Shown: positions 1 to 9,326, counted from the stretch's first letter. The stretch is DNA of 64,000 bases from an uncultured Bacteroides sp. (GCA_949289265.1 CASENE010000076.1:1-64000), one strand, 5' to 3'. Notes: generated from the sequence alone by a model not told the origin. Made by a program: numbers and translations.

Positions 1-925
1 ATGCGAAAGATACTGACGGATTGTTTACCCGAATTATAGGGAAGATTAGCGCACTTACAATCCTACAATACATTAACTATAAAAATAACAAACCCATTGG
101 CAAAGTTAAATATGCGCTGATTTAATTCCGCCAACGGGTAAGCAATATACCCGGGTAATCAGTGCTTCAAACGAACGCTCATTATTGTATGCTGTTTCTT
201 TGGAGCTTGTTCAGCAAAAAGATTCCCTTGTTGATGTGTGTATAAAGCGGGGTAACAAAAAGCTAAAGTTTTCTATATGCGGTTTAACCGCCGAAAAATA
301 TTTCCCATTAAAGGCGGAATCTGTATCTAACGTGTCTTATTGTAAGTGGTTACCTGATAGCATTGGCTATTTTTCTCCAATAGCCCCATATCGCAGCGAT
401 AGCTTGCCGCTTATCATGCACAGATTCAAGGATGCTAAAGCACTGATTCTTGACATGCGGAATTATCCTTGCGATTTGTTACACCCTATTGCAGATTATC
501 TCTTGCCGAAGCCTGTCGGTTGTACCAGGACTACTTCTGTTGTGCCAGACTTTCCCGGTGTCATAAAGTGGGATGACATTCAATATTTTGGGAAAGAAAA
601 TCCAGCCAGCTTCAAAGGGAAAATTATAGTGCTTATCAATGAAAAGACTGTAAGCATGGGTGAAAGTATTGTGGCTATTCTGCGCCATTGTCCCAATGCT
701 CTCCTTATAGGTTCATCTACAGCAGGTTCTGATGGCCCCCTATCAACATTTGTGTTACCGGGAGGCGTACATGTAAGATTTACAGGAGAAGGTTTTTACT
801 TTGCGGATAAAACAGCGATACAAAATATCGGAATCCTTCCCGATGTGAAAGTTGGTGTAACAAAAAGAGGAGTTGATTTGAATATGGATGAAATACTCCA
901 AAAAGCCATGGATATGGTCAGATAA
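1..925 (+). pseudogene. S41-family peptidase, C-terminal part, frameshifted and cut by the window edge
   Basis: The longest open stretch (from about 110 to 925) reads as the C-terminal catalytic half of an S41 (tail-specific/tricorn-like) serine peptidase. It has GYFSP, then ALILDMRNYP, then KGKIIVLINEKTVSMGESI (nucleophile Ser region), then GSSTAGSDGP, and the closing NIGILPDVKV typical of the fold. The CtpA-type catalytic lysine is not evident, so it would be a tricorn-like subtype. Upstream, a different frame is open from the window start and encodes DGLFTRIIGKISAL, which looks like the preceding domain, and it stops at 123-125. Joining the two frames needs a -1 shift within about 110-122. 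Either the gene is broken or two reading frames overlap. The ATG at 185 lies well inside the domain and is unlikely to be the native start. Family confidence is good. Pseudogene status is inferred. Confidence 0.6.
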
Positions 926-1075
926 ATGTTTTTATAATATATTTGTTTAACCTCAATCGGGCATTAGAGGTCTTTCATAAGCAAAACGTAAAATAATAGT
1001 TTTGTTATAGTTTGAATTTGCAATGTACGACAGACTCTAGGCACTCCATGTTTGAAATACGCCATTCACAACCTT

Positions 1076-2383
1076 TTACTCAAAAGTCACAAAACACTCC
1101 TTGAAATTAATCGTCACTTTGTTAAATTGATTAACAAGCGCCATTCCTATATTGCCTGCATAGGGCGTGTGACTGTTGCTTTCAAACGTTACACAAATAT
1201 CCCGGAATACGACATTCTTTCCGCCAAATTGGAAGGACCATTCGGGCAGCATCAACATGTCGCGTTCTGCCACGAGACCGATTCCACCCGTAAGCCTTCT
1301 GACACGTTTGCCTTTGGCGTCAATTCCGGTTTTGTTGTTCTCGTAAAAGCTATGAGACAGAGCGGCAAGACCGTTACCCGTATCGAAGAGGAAATTGTAT
1401 GATTTTCCACCGCTTTCTCCTCGTAGTATGAGTGTGCGATTGTCCATGTACATATTGCTGCCACTCGCCGGCTTCTCCGAGCGCTTTGTGGGGATGACTA
1501 TTTTCCCTCTGTGTGGAAAGATTTGTATCTCTCCCAACAGCCTCATGATGTCTGCCCCAATAAGGAAGTCAATGTCTTCTACCCGGTTCAAGGTCGTGTC
1601 CGAGTTTATCATCACAGGAATATTCTTTACCATGATGTCGCCTATTTGCATACTGTCCAAGATACCCGCTTGTCCGTAAACCGTAGTGCCGCCATGTATC
1701 GGTAAAGAATCTGTTAGCTGTCTCACACCTGCCTTCTTGGCAAATGCTTCCGACATGAAAGTGGAACCTGCTCCCGTATCGAATATCGCTTTATACGGCC
1801 GGTTGTTCACAATTGCCGTCACATACATAGCGGTTCCCCTTTGCACCGTGTCGTTTTCTATCTTCAATTCGATGCTGTCGTTGCTCATTGCAATCACGGC
1901 ATCGCCTTGGGGAAGTTCTATCTTCATGGGCGGACAATCGCGGAAACTGTCGTAAAATCGGATGGCTTCATCTATCGGGGTATAGTCCATTTTCACGCCC
2001 TGTGCCCTTAATTGTGACGTAAAATCCTTCAGCATGTCGGCAGCTACGGCATGATTACCTCTGTTTGCTTCTACATTAGATTTCACCAGCAACATGGAGG
2101 TGATGTTGCCAAGTCCAAGTTCTGCCTGATGATGTCGCAACAACGAATCTACACACGCTACCGTTTCGTCCGGGCGGTTGAAATAATATCCCAACAAAGC
2201 TTCAGACATGAGCCTGAGCATAGGAGTCTGTACGCTGTCCCTCATCACAGGATATTCCTTTCCCAACGCAAACCAATCGCCGTTATTGAGCAGTTCGCCC
2301 ACACATATATCGGCCTTCTGTGCCTTTGCACTCGTTGTCGCCAATATCATGAGTATGCAAAACAAGTTTTTAATAAGTTGCAT
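1076..2383 (-). CDS. Exported retropepsin-like aspartic protease with two Asp-Thr-Gly motifs
   Basis: This encodes a protein of about 435 aa that starts MQLIKNLFCILMILATTSAKAQ, a clear Sec signal peptide ending at AKAQ. A TTG 33 nt upstream in frame is less likely, because the signal peptide starts naturally at this ATG. The first part is helical and tetratricopeptide-like. The second half has two pepsin/retropepsin half-domains: FDTGAGSTF followed by a hydrophobic FLIGADIM segment, and later FDTGNGLAALS followed by GNIGMALVN. Both DTG triads are intact, so an active aspartic protease is plausible. Bacteroidetes carry many such periplasmic or lipoprotein aspartyl proteases of unknown substrate. 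It is transcribed in the same direction as the downstream end of tetR, with a tiny possible gene between them. Confidence 0.8.
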   Translation of the reverse strand: MQLIKNLFCILMILATTSAKAQKADICVGELLNNGDWFALGKEYPVMRDSVQTPMLRLMSEALLGYYFNRPDETVACVDSLLRHHQAELGLGNITSMLLVKSNVEANRGNHAVAADMLKDFTSQLRAQGVKMDYTPIDEAIRFYDSFRDCPPMKIELPQGDAVIAMSNDSIELKIENDTVQRGTAMYVTAIVNNRPYKAIFDTGAGSTFMSEAFAKKAGVRQLTDSLPIHGGTTVYGQAGILDSMQIGDIMVKNIPVMINSDTTLNRVEDIDFLIGADIMRLLGEIQIFPHRGKIVIPTKRSEKPASGSNMYMDNRTLILRGESGGKSYNFLFDTGNGLAALSHSFYENNKTGIDAKGKRVRRLTGGIGLVAERDMLMLPEWSFQFGGKNVVFRDICVTFESNSHTPYAGNIGMALVNQFNKVTINFKECFVTFE

Positions 2384-2396
2384 GTCTATTACAGTT

Positions 2397-2570
2397 TTAT
2401 TTGTTTTTCCAATCAAAATACGATAAGTGAGTTTTCAGATGTTCGTCTTGCGGAATATCATAATACTGTTTTTCTATGTCTCCCGTTTTGTATAGTGGAA
2501 CAAAGCCGTTCTTCTCATAACCTTGAACTTCAATCTTGTTGACCTGAATTCTGTCAACGAAGAAGCGCAT
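2397..2570 (-). CDS. Possible 57-aa small protein overlapping the end of tetR
   Basis: An ATG at 2570 on the minus strand opens a 57-codon frame beginning MRFFVDRIQVNKIEVQGYEK and ending HLSYFDWKNK. It overlaps the last 17 nt of the TetR gene in another frame and ends 14 nt before the aspartic protease start. Its composition is protein-like, and the Y-E-K-N-G-F motif is reminiscent of GNAT C-termini. It could be a real small gene in the tetR-protease transcript or a remnant of a larger gene. I do not recognise a family. Confidence 0.3.
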   Translation of the reverse strand: MRFFVDRIQVNKIEVQGYEKNGFVPLYKTGDIEKQYYDIPQDEHLKTHLSYFDWKNK

Positions 2571-3153
2571 AGAGCCGGTCGTAGGTTTGTTTCAGTCGGT
2601 CTATGTTGTATCCGGCATCGGTAAATACGCCGTGAAACGCCCTGCCTAAATAACAGTCTTCATAGAAATAACTGATGGCGACGGGGTCGATTCCCTTTCT
2701 GATTTCTCCGGTGGAAATGGCATTCTCGATAACCGCTTGCCAGATTTGCAGCTCTTCTTCATACCACCGGGCGGTTTGCTCCTTGAAATCTGGTATATAA
2801 GTCAGCGCCGAGTTCTCAATGCGCATCAGGGCCTCGTTGATGTTGGCAATGCCCATGCCTGCCATCTGCTCTTGCTCGCGTTTCAGCGTTTCGATGAAAT
2901 AGGTATAAAACGAGCAAAGGGATAACTTATAGGCATCGGGCACGGCCCTCACGGAGGACGCCCCATAGACAAAAGAACGAACCACTTCCTTGAACAATCC
3001 TTCCTTGTTCTTGAAATAATAGACCATGGAGCCTCGGCTTATTTCCATTTCTTTCTCCATGACGCTGAAAGACACGCGGTCATAAGGCATGGTGGCAAAC
3101 AACCTAAATGCTTCTATTAGTATTTTCCGGCGGCTAATCTCTCCTTTGCTCAT
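2554..3153 (-). CDS. TetR/AcrR-family transcriptional regulator
   Basis: This is a protein of about 199 aa. The N-terminal residues 1-50 form a TetR helix-turn-helix: SRRKILIEAFRLFATMPYDRVSFSVMEKEMEISRGSMVYYFKNKEGLF, with the hallmark G-S-M-V-Y-Y-F-K-N-K-E-G-L-F recognition helix. The remainder is an all-helical ligand-binding domain with no recognisable ligand. The ATG at 3153 was chosen because the HTH begins 7 residues in and a -7 element lies just upstream. The longer in-frame extension would start upstream of that promoter. An inverted repeat overlaps the -7 element, so autorepression is likely. The target besides itself is unknown. Adjacent genes on the same strand are the small ORF and the aspartic protease. 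Confidence 0.85.
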   Translation of the reverse strand: MSKGEISRRKILIEAFRLFATMPYDRVSFSVMEKEMEISRGSMVYYFKNKEGLFKEVVRSFVYGASSVRAVPDAYKLSLCSFYTYFIETLKREQEQMAGMGIANINEALMRIENSALTYIPDFKEQTARWYEEELQIWQAVIENAISTGEIRKGIDPVAISYFYEDCYLGRAFHGVFTDAGYNIDRLKQTYDRLYALLR

Positions 3154-3176
3154 GATGTGAAAAACAGGCTTAATGC

Positions 3177-3207
3177 TGGTGCAAAGGTATGAAAATATAG
3201 TGCACCA
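3177..3207 (-). promoter_or_regulatory. tetR promoter with candidate TetR operator
   Basis: The inverted repeat TGGTGCA-N17-TGCACCA encloses a minus-strand -7 element TACCTTTG (3189 down to 3182). A dyad lying over the -7 of a TetR gene is the usual layout of an autoregulatory operator. No clear -33 TTTG is present at the expected distance. Confidence 0.5.
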
Positions 3208-3410
3208 TGAAGGCTGGCGGGCTCTTAATTTTTCGTCTTCCTTAGGAATGTCCGACTTCCTCCTTGCGTATGTCACGCCAAGGCGCGGAATAAAGGTGGC
3301 TCAGTGGCACTGATTCCTTGGCATGCCGCTTGGTATGTTTCGCCTATGTCTGTGATACAAGCGAACTGTTTGATTTTTCCGCCCATCATGGTTTTTTTAC
3401 ATATTCTTTT

Positions 3411-3440
3411 TTGAGAATTAAAAGATTAGCACTATTTTTG
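3411..3440 (+). promoter_or_regulatory. Promoter of tig
   Basis: TTG at 3411 and TATTTTTG at 3433-3440, separated by 19 nt, match the Bacteroides sigma-ABfr consensus (TTTG ... TAnnTTTG). The tig ATG lies 51 nt downstream of the -7 element. Confidence 0.65.
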
Positions 3441-3491
3441 CACGCTCGTTTGGAAGATAACAAATAGTAATCAAATAAATAATCGTCAAGA

Positions 3492-4847
3492 ATGAACGTT
3501 TCATTACAAAACAAGGACAACGTAAGCGCATTGCTTACTGTAAGACTGGAAAAGGCTGATTACCAGGAGAAAGTGGACAAGTCTCTGAAGAGCCTCCGTC
3601 ACAAGGTGCAGATGCCTGGCTTCCGCAAAGGCATGGTGCCTGCCGGCTTAATCAAGAAGATGTATGGCAAGACCGTATTGGTCGAAGAAGTAAACAAGCT
3701 GCTTTCTGACGCCCTCTCCCAATATATTCGTGACAACCACGTAAACATCCTGGGCGAACCCCTGCCCAACGAGGAAAGCCAGCAGAACGTTGATTTCGAT
3801 ACGCAGGAAGATTTTGACTTTGTGTTCGACATCGCTCTCGCGCCTGAATTCAAGGCCGAAGTGTCCAAGGACGACAAGGTGGACTACTATGACATCGAAG
3901 TCACGGACGAGATGGTGGACAATCAGGTGAAGATGTACGCCCAGCGCAATGGCAAGTATGACAAGGTGGATACCTATGCCGACAACGATATGCTGAAAGG
4001 CTTGCTGGCCGAGTTGAACGAGGACGGCAGCGTCAAGGAAGGCGGCGTTCAGGTGGAAGATGCCATTATGATGCCTTCGTATATGAAGAATGACGAGCAG
4101 AAGGCTATCTTTGCCAATGCCAAGGTGAACGACGTGCTCGTGTTCAATCCCTATGCGGCTTGGGACGGCAACGCCGCCGAACTGGCTTCGCTGCTGAAGA
4201 CCGACAAGGAAAGCGCCGGCGAGATGAAGTCGAACTTCAGCTTCCAGGTGACGGAAATCACCCGCTTCGTGCCGGGCGAACTGACGCAGGAAATCTTTGA
4301 CCAGGTGATGGGCAAAGATGTGGTGAAGACGGAAGAAGAGTTCCGTGCCAAGGTGAAGGAGGCGATTGCCAAGCAGTTTGGCGCCGACAGCGATTATAAG
4401 TTCATGCTGGATGTGCGCAAATACCTTATGGACAAGGTGGGCAAGCTGCAGTTCCCGGACGAATTGCTGAAGCGCATCATGCAACTGAACAATCCGGACA
4501 AGGACGAGAAGTTTGTGGAAGAAAACTATGACAAGAGCATCGAAGAGCTGACTTGGCACCTCATCAAGGAACAGTTGGTGAAGGCCAACGAAATCAAGGT
4601 GGAGCAACAGGATATCGCCGACATGGCCAAAGAGGCCACGCGCGCGCAGTTTGCCCAATACGGCATGCTGAATGTGCCCGACGAACTCTTGGACAATTAT
4701 GCCAAAGAGATGCTGAAGAAGAAGGAAAGCGTGGAAGGATTGGTGAACCGCGTTGTCGAGGTCAAGCTGGCCACAGCCCTGAAAGAGCAGGTGACGCTGG
4801 AGCACAAGCCTATCTCGGCTGCCGACTTCAACAAGATGTTTGAATAA
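3492..4847 (+). CDS. tig: Trigger factor, ribosome-associated chaperone / peptidyl-prolyl isomerase
   Basis: This 451-aa protein has the trigger factor layout. An N-terminal ribosome-binding domain carries the GFRKGMVP loop (the family signature G-F-R-x-G-x-x-P, near residues 42-49). A degenerate FKBP-like middle domain follows, and then a long helical chaperone arm. It binds near the ribosomal exit tunnel and shields nascent chains. Bacteroidetes trigger factors often have a diverged PPIase domain, as seen here. It is the first gene of the classical tig-clpP-clpX order and has its own promoter immediately upstream. Confidence 0.95.
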   Translation: MNVSLQNKDNVSALLTVRLEKADYQEKVDKSLKSLRHKVQMPGFRKGMVPAGLIKKMYGKTVLVEEVNKLLSDALSQYIRDNHVNILGEPLPNEESQQNVDFDTQEDFDFVFDIALAPEFKAEVSKDDKVDYYDIEVTDEMVDNQVKMYAQRNGKYDKVDTYADNDMLKGLLAELNEDGSVKEGGVQVEDAIMMPSYMKNDEQKAIFANAKVNDVLVFNPYAAWDGNAAELASLLKTDKESAGEMKSNFSFQVTEITRFVPGELTQEIFDQVMGKDVVKTEEEFRAKVKEAIAKQFGADSDYKFMLDVRKYLMDKVGKLQFPDELLKRIMQLNNPDKDEKFVEENYDKSIEELTWHLIKEQLVKANEIKVEQQDIADMAKEATRAQFAQYGMLNVPDELLDNYAKEMLKKKESVEGLVNRVVEVKLATALKEQVTLEHKPISAADFNKMFE

Positions 4848-4896
4848 TTTTTGTTTTAATAAGCCATAGACTTTGCCCTGAGCGGGCAGCGGCATA

Positions 4897-4977
4897 CGGA
4901 CGACGCAGAGTTCGCGGATGAACACAGATTTAGGTAAGGTTATATCTGCGTTCATCTGCGTTGGTCTGCGTCTTCCG
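4897..4977. repeat. Imperfect intergenic palindrome between tig and clpP
   Basis: Arms at 4897-4929 and 4944-4977 are imperfect reverse complements of about 33 nt (shared core GACGCAGA...GATGAAC.CAGAT) around a 14-nt AT-rich loop. It would form a long hairpin in RNA. It resembles the dispersed GCGGAT/GCAGAT-type intergenic palindromes common in Bacteroides genomes. A second palindrome of similar style lies at 33286-33384. Confidence 0.6.
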
Positions 4978-5020
4978 TGTTCTGTCTGCGGCAAGGACTG
5001 TGGGTAAACCAGAGAAAGCT

Positions 5021-5689
5021 ATGAACGATTTCAGAAAATATGCTACCAAGCATTTGGGCATCAACAGCATGGTGCTTGACGACGTCATCAAGTCGCAGGG
5101 CGGGTACTTGAACCCCTATATCCTGGAGGAACGCCAGCTCAACGTGACGCAGCTTGACGTGTTCTCGCGCCTGATGATGGACCGCATCATCTTTCTGGGT
5201 ACTCAGATTGATGATTATACGGCCAATGTATTGCAGGCTCAGTTGCTTTACCTGGACTCGGTAGATCCGGGTAAGGATATCTCTATTTATATCAATTCGC
5301 CGGGCGGTTCGGTATATGCCGGCTTGGGCATCTATGACACCATGCAGTTCATCAGCAGCGATGTGGCTACCATCTGCACGGGCATGGCTGCCAGCATGGC
5401 CGCCGTGTTGCTGGTGGCCGGCGCCGAAGGCAAACGTTCGGCCTTGACGCATTCGCGTGTCATGATTCATCAGCCGTTGGGCGGCGCGCAGGGACAGGCA
5501 TCCGACATTGAAATCACGGCCCGCGAAATCCAGAAAATCAAGAAGGAACTCTACACCATCATTGCCGAGCATTCGCATACGCCTTATGACAAGGTGTGGG
5601 CGGATTCTGACCGCGACTATTGGATGACTGCCCAAGAGGCAAAGGATTACGGCATGGTGGATGAGGTGTTGATTAAGAACAAGAAATAA
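5021..5689 (+). CDS. clpP: ATP-dependent Clp protease proteolytic subunit
   Basis: This 222-aa serine protease forms the ClpP tetradecamer and degrades substrates unfolded by ClpX. The motif GMAASMAAVLL carries the nucleophile Ser (about residue 124) and MIHQPLGGAQGQASDIEI carries the catalytic His (about 150). The oxyanion glycines (INSPGGSVYAG) are intact. The ATG at 5021 (MNDFRKYATKHLG) was chosen over an upstream GTG-type start because the extension runs into the intergenic palindrome. It lies 8 nt upstream of clpX, consistent with an operon. Confidence 0.95.
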   Translation: MNDFRKYATKHLGINSMVLDDVIKSQGGYLNPYILEERQLNVTQLDVFSRLMMDRIIFLGTQIDDYTANVLQAQLLYLDSVDPGKDISIYINSPGGSVYAGLGIYDTMQFISSDVATICTGMAASMAAVLLVAGAEGKRSALTHSRVMIHQPLGGAQGQASDIEITAREIQKIKKELYTIIAEHSHTPYDKVWADSDRDYWMTAQEAKDYGMVDEVLIKNKK

Positions 5690-5697
5690 GCGCGCGT

Positions 5698-6945
5698 ATG
5701 GCTACAGATTCAAAACGGAATAAAAACAGGTGCAGCTTTTGCGGGCGGTCGGAAGACGAAGTGGGCTTCCTGATAACCGGCATGAACGGCTTTATTTGCG
5801 ATTCTTGTGCGACGCAGGCTTATGAAATCGTACAGGACGCGTTGGGCCGGAACAAGCAGGGGGCAGCCGCGAAGCTGAACTTGGCCGAACTGCCCAAACC
5901 GCAAGCAATCAAGGCCTTCCTGGACCAGTACGTGATAGGCCAGGATGATGCCAAGCGTTATCTTTCTGTCTCGGTGTATAATCACTACAAGCGCCTTTTG
6001 CAGCAAGACAAGGGAGATGACGTGGAGATTGAGAAGTCCAACATCATCATGGTGGGCAGCACCGGTACGGGCAAGACCTTGCTGGCGCGCACCATTGCCA
6101 AGTTGCTTCACGTGCCTTTCACCATCGTGGATGCCACGGTGCTGACAGAGGCCGGCTATGTGGGCGAGGACATCGAAAGCATCCTGACGCGTCTGTTGCA
6201 GGTGGCCGACTACAACGTGGCCGAGGCCGAACGGGGCATCGTCTTCATTGATGAGATTGACAAGATTGCTCGTAAGGGCGACAATCCTTCCATCACGCGC
6301 GATGTCAGCGGCGAGGGGGTGCAGCAGGGCCTGCTGAAACTGCTGGAAGGCTCGGTGGTAAATGTGCCTCCTCAGGGCGGACGCAAGCATCCGGAGCAAA
6401 AGATGATTCCGGTGAACACCAAGAATATCCTCTTTATTTGCGGAGGTGCGTTTGACGGCATCGAGAAGAAGATTGCCCAGCGTCTCAATGCTCATGTGGT
6501 GGGATATAATGCCGTGCGTCATGCGGCTACCATCGACAAGAACAACCTGATGCAGTATATTGCTCCGCAGGACTTGAAGGCTTTCGGCCTGATTCCCGAA
6601 ATCATCGGCCGCTTGCCGGTGCTGACCTATCTCAACCCGTTGGATCGTACGGCCCTGCGTGCCATTCTTACCGAACCCAAGAACTCCATTATCAAGCAGT
6701 ATGTCAAGCTGTTCGAGATGGACGGCGTGAAGCTGACCTTCGAGGAAGCTGTCTACGAATATGTGGTGGACAAGGCCATCGAGTACAAGCTGGGAGCCCG
6801 AGGCTTGCGCTCCATTGTGGAGACCATCATGATGGATGCCATGTTCGAGGTGCCTTCCGAGCAGAAAGACAGTCTGGTGGTGACGCTGGACTATGCCAAG
6901 CAGCAATTGGAAAAAGCCAACGTGGCAAGACTGCAAAACGCTTGA
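5698..6945 (+). CDS. clpX: ATP-dependent Clp protease ATP-binding subunit ClpX
   Basis: This 415-aa AAA+ unfoldase delivers substrates to ClpP. An N-terminal zinc-binding domain has Cys12, Cys15, Cys34 and Cys37. Walker A GSTGTGKT is at about 120-127 and Walker B FIDEID at about 183-188. Sensor and small-domain sequences ([12 protein letters not shown]) are present. Length and motifs are typical. It is placed directly after clpP and is followed by an independent recQ promoter. Confidence 0.96.
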   Translation: MATDSKRNKNRCSFCGRSEDEVGFLITGMNGFICDSCATQAYEIVQDALGRNKQGAAAKLNLAELPKPQAIKAFLDQYVIGQDDAKRYLSVSVYNHYKRLLQQDKGDDVEIEKSNIIMVGSTGTGKTLLARTIAKLLHVPFTIVDATVLTEAGYVGEDIESILTRLLQVADYNVAEAERGIVFIDEIDKIARKGDNPSITRDVSGEGVQQGLLKLLEGSVVNVPPQGGRKHPEQKMIPVNTKNILFICGGAFDGIEKKIAQRLNAHVVGYNAVRHAATIDKNNLMQYIAPQDLKAFGLIPEIIGRLPVLTYLNPLDRTALRAILTEPKNSIIKQYVKLFEMDGVKLTFEEAVYEYVVDKAIEYKLGARGLRSIVETIMMDAMFEVPSEQKDSLVVTLDYAKQQLEKANVARLQNA

Positions 6946-7015
6946 GAATCAGATGTGAATGCGCTTCCTGCGAGATTCGTCTGATGGAACTTTGAAAAAT
7001 ATTCGGCAAAAAATG

Positions 7016-7046
7016 TTTGAGTTTTAAGAAGTTGTTTATAACTTTG
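7016..7046 (+). promoter_or_regulatory. Promoter of recQ
   Basis: TTTG (7016-7019), 19 nt, TAACTTTG (7039-7046) is a textbook Bacteroides promoter, 67 nt upstream of the recQ ATG. recQ is therefore probably transcribed independently of clpPX. Confidence 0.65.
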
Positions 7047-7113
7047 TTAGGCTCTGACAATTCCTTGCATCAGAGTTGCGTTATTTATTAATCCTATAAA
7101 CAACAAAAAGAAT

Positions 7114-9297
7114 ATGACAGGGAAGAATGTGAACTTGACTGAAGAGCTGAAAAAATATTTCGGCTTTGATACTTTCAAAGGGAATCAACAGGCGATTATA
7201 GAGAATCTCTTGGCAGGCAACGACACCTTTGTGCTGATGCCCACCGGAGGCGGAAAGTCCTTGTGCTATCAGTTGCCTTCGTTGCTGATGGAGGGGACTG
7301 CCATCGTTATTTCGCCCTTGATAGCCCTGATGAAGAATCAGGTCGATGCGATGCGCAATTATAGTGAAGAAGACGGCATTGCGCATTTCATCAATTCTTC
7401 CTTGAACAAAAGTGCCATCGAACAGGTAAAGGCCGATATCGTGAGCGGGAAGACCAAATTGCTGTACGTTGCGCCCGAGTCGTTGACGAAAGAGGAGAAC
7501 GTGGAGTTTCTGCGCACGGTGAAGATTTCGTTCTATGCCGTGGATGAGGCTCACTGTATCTCGGAATGGGGACACGATTTCCGTCCGGAATACCGGCGCA
7601 TCCGTCCCATCATCAATGAGATAGGGAAGGCACCGGTGATTGCGTTGACGGCTACTGCCACGCCGAAGGTGCAGCACGACATCCAGAAGAATCTGGGCAT
7701 GGTGGATGCCAAGGTGTTCAAGTCGTCGTTCAACCGCCCGAATTTGTATTACGAGGTGCGTGCGAAGACCAACAACATCGACAAGGATATCATCAAGTTC
7801 ATCAAGGCCAATCCGGAGAAGTCGGGCATCATCTATTGCCTGAGCCGCAAGAAGGTGGAAGAACTGGCCGAGATTCTGCAGGCCAACGGCATTAATGCCC
7901 GCCCCTATCATGCGGGCATGGATTCAGCCACGCGCACGCAGAACCAGGATGACTTCCTGATGGAACGCGTCGATGTGATTGTGGCTACCATTGCCTTCGG
8001 CATGGGAATCGACAAGCCCGACGTGCGTTTCGTCATCCACTATGACATGCCCAAGAGCCTGGAGGGCTATTACCAGGAGACGGGGCGTGCCGGGCGTGAC
8101 GGAGGCGAAGGAAAGTGCATTACTTTCTATTCTAACAAAGATTTGCAGAAACTGGAGAAGTTCATGCAGGGAAAACCTGTGGCAGAGCAGGAAATCGGGA
8201 AGCAGCTTCTGCTGGAAACGGCTGCTTATGCAGAGTCGTCCGTGTGCCGCCGAAAGACATTGTTGCATTATTTCGGCGAAGAATATGCGGAGGACAATTG
8301 TGGAAATTGTGACAATTGTTTAAATCCAAAGAAACAAGTGGAAGCTCAAGATTTATTGTGCACCGTCATTGAGACCATCCTGGCGGTGAAAGAGAATTTC
8401 AAAGCTGACTATATTATAGATGTTATTCAAGGACGGGAGACGTCCGAAGTGTTGGCCCACCGGCACGAAGACCTGGAGGTGTTCGGCTCGGGCATGGGCG
8501 AGGAAGACCGGACGTGGAATTCTGTCATCCGTCAGGCGTTGATAGCCGGATACCTGAGCAAGGACGTGGAAAACTACGGACTGCTGAAGGTGACGGACGC
8601 AGGACGTAAGTTCCTGAAGTCGCCCAAGTCGTTCAAGATAACCGAAGATATTGATTTTGAAGAGGTGGAAGAGGAAGCCCCGATGCGTGGCAGCGGTGCA
8701 TGTGCCGTAGACCCGGCTTTGTTCTCCATGCTGAAAGACCTGCGCAAGAAGTTGTCCAAACAGTTGGAGGTGCCTCCTTACGTCATCTTCCAAGATCCGT
8801 CGCTCGAGGCGATGGCCACTATTTATCCCATCACGTTGGAAGAGCTGCAGAACATACCGGGCGTGGGAGCCGGCAAGGCCAAACGCTATGGAGAAGAGTT
8901 CTGCAAACTCATCAAGCGGCACTGCGAAGAGAACGAGATTGAACGTCCCGAAGACTTGCGTGTGCGCACGGTGGCCAACAAGTCCAAACTGAAGGTGTCC
9001 ATCATTCAGGCCATCGACCGTAAAGTGGCGTTGGACGATATTGCCATGTCCAAAGGAATCGAGTTCGACGAGTTGCTGGACGAGATAGAGGCCATTGTCT
9101 ACTCGGGCACCAAGCTGAACATTGATTACTTCCTGGAGGACATCATGGACGAGGATCATATGCTGGATATCTACGATTACTTCAAGGAGTCGACCACCGA
9201 CGACATCGAAGAGGCTCTTGAAGAACTGGGCGAAGACTTCACGGAGGAGGAAGTCCGGCTGGTACGCATCAAGTTTATTTCCGATATGGCAAATTAG
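7114..9297 (+). CDS. recQ: ATP-dependent DNA helicase RecQ
   Basis: This 727-aa RecQ helicase acts as a 3'-5' unwinding enzyme in recombination and repair. Walker A MPTGGGKS is at about 42-49 and DEAH at about 144-147. The helicase C motifs include AFGMGIDKPDVRFVIHYDMPKSLEGYYQETGRAGRDG, the RQC zinc site has cysteines in CRRKTLLHYFG...CGNCDNC (about 378-403), and there is an HRDC-type domain near PLTLEEL/IPGVGAGKAKRYG. The C-terminal extension is acidic. The last 51 codons are duplicated 16 kb downstream with synonymous changes only, so this 3' end was probably supplied by the incoming island and the gene is a chimera of two recQ alleles. Confidence 0.95.
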   Translation: MTGKNVNLTEELKKYFGFDTFKGNQQAIIENLLAGNDTFVLMPTGGGKSLCYQLPSLLMEGTAIVISPLIALMKNQVDAMRNYSEEDGIAHFINSSLNKSAIEQVKADIVSGKTKLLYVAPESLTKEENVEFLRTVKISFYAVDEAHCISEWGHDFRPEYRRIRPIINEIGKAPVIALTATATPKVQHDIQKNLGMVDAKVFKSSFNRPNLYYEVRAKTNNIDKDIIKFIKANPEKSGIIYCLSRKKVEELAEILQANGINARPYHAGMDSATRTQNQDDFLMERVDVIVATIAFGMGIDKPDVRFVIHYDMPKSLEGYYQETGRAGRDGGEGKCITFYSNKDLQKLEKFMQGKPVAEQEIGKQLLLETAAYAESSVCRRKTLLHYFGEEYAEDNCGNCDNCLNPKKQVEAQDLLCTVIETILAVKENFKADYIIDVIQGRETSEVLAHRHEDLEVFGSGMGEEDRTWNSVIRQALIAGYLSKDVENYGLLKVTDAGRKFLKSPKSFKITEDIDFEEVEEEAPMRGSGACAVDPALFSMLKDLRKKLSKQLEVPPYVIFQDPSLEAMATIYPITLEELQNIPGVGAGKAKRYGEEFCKLIKRHCEENEIERPEDLRVRTVANKSKLKVSIIQAIDRKVALDDIAMSKGIEFDELLDEIEAIVYSGTKLNIDYFLEDIMDEDHMLDIYDYFKESTTDDIEEALEELGEDFTEEEVRLVRIKFISDMAN
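9145..9297 (+). repeat. Left copy of a 153-bp direct repeat (recQ 3' end)
   Basis: The last 51 codons of recQ, including the stop, recur at 25157-25309 with no indels. By eye there are 7 differences, all at third codon positions, and the encoded peptide (MDEDHMLDIYDYF...FISDMAN) is identical. Upstream of 9145 the two copies diverge abruptly. The pair brackets the island like att sites. Confidence 0.9.
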
Positions 9298-9326
9298 TCT
9301 TTTTCTAACGGTTTGAAACAAGAAGC

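Noticed and set aside
3648-4994. Long antisense open frame opposite trigger factor (and similar ones opposite clpX, recQ, guaB, mutL and the ABC-F gene)
   Set aside because: They mirror the codon bias of the sense gene (His/Leu/Val-rich, no start or family motif) and are shadows.
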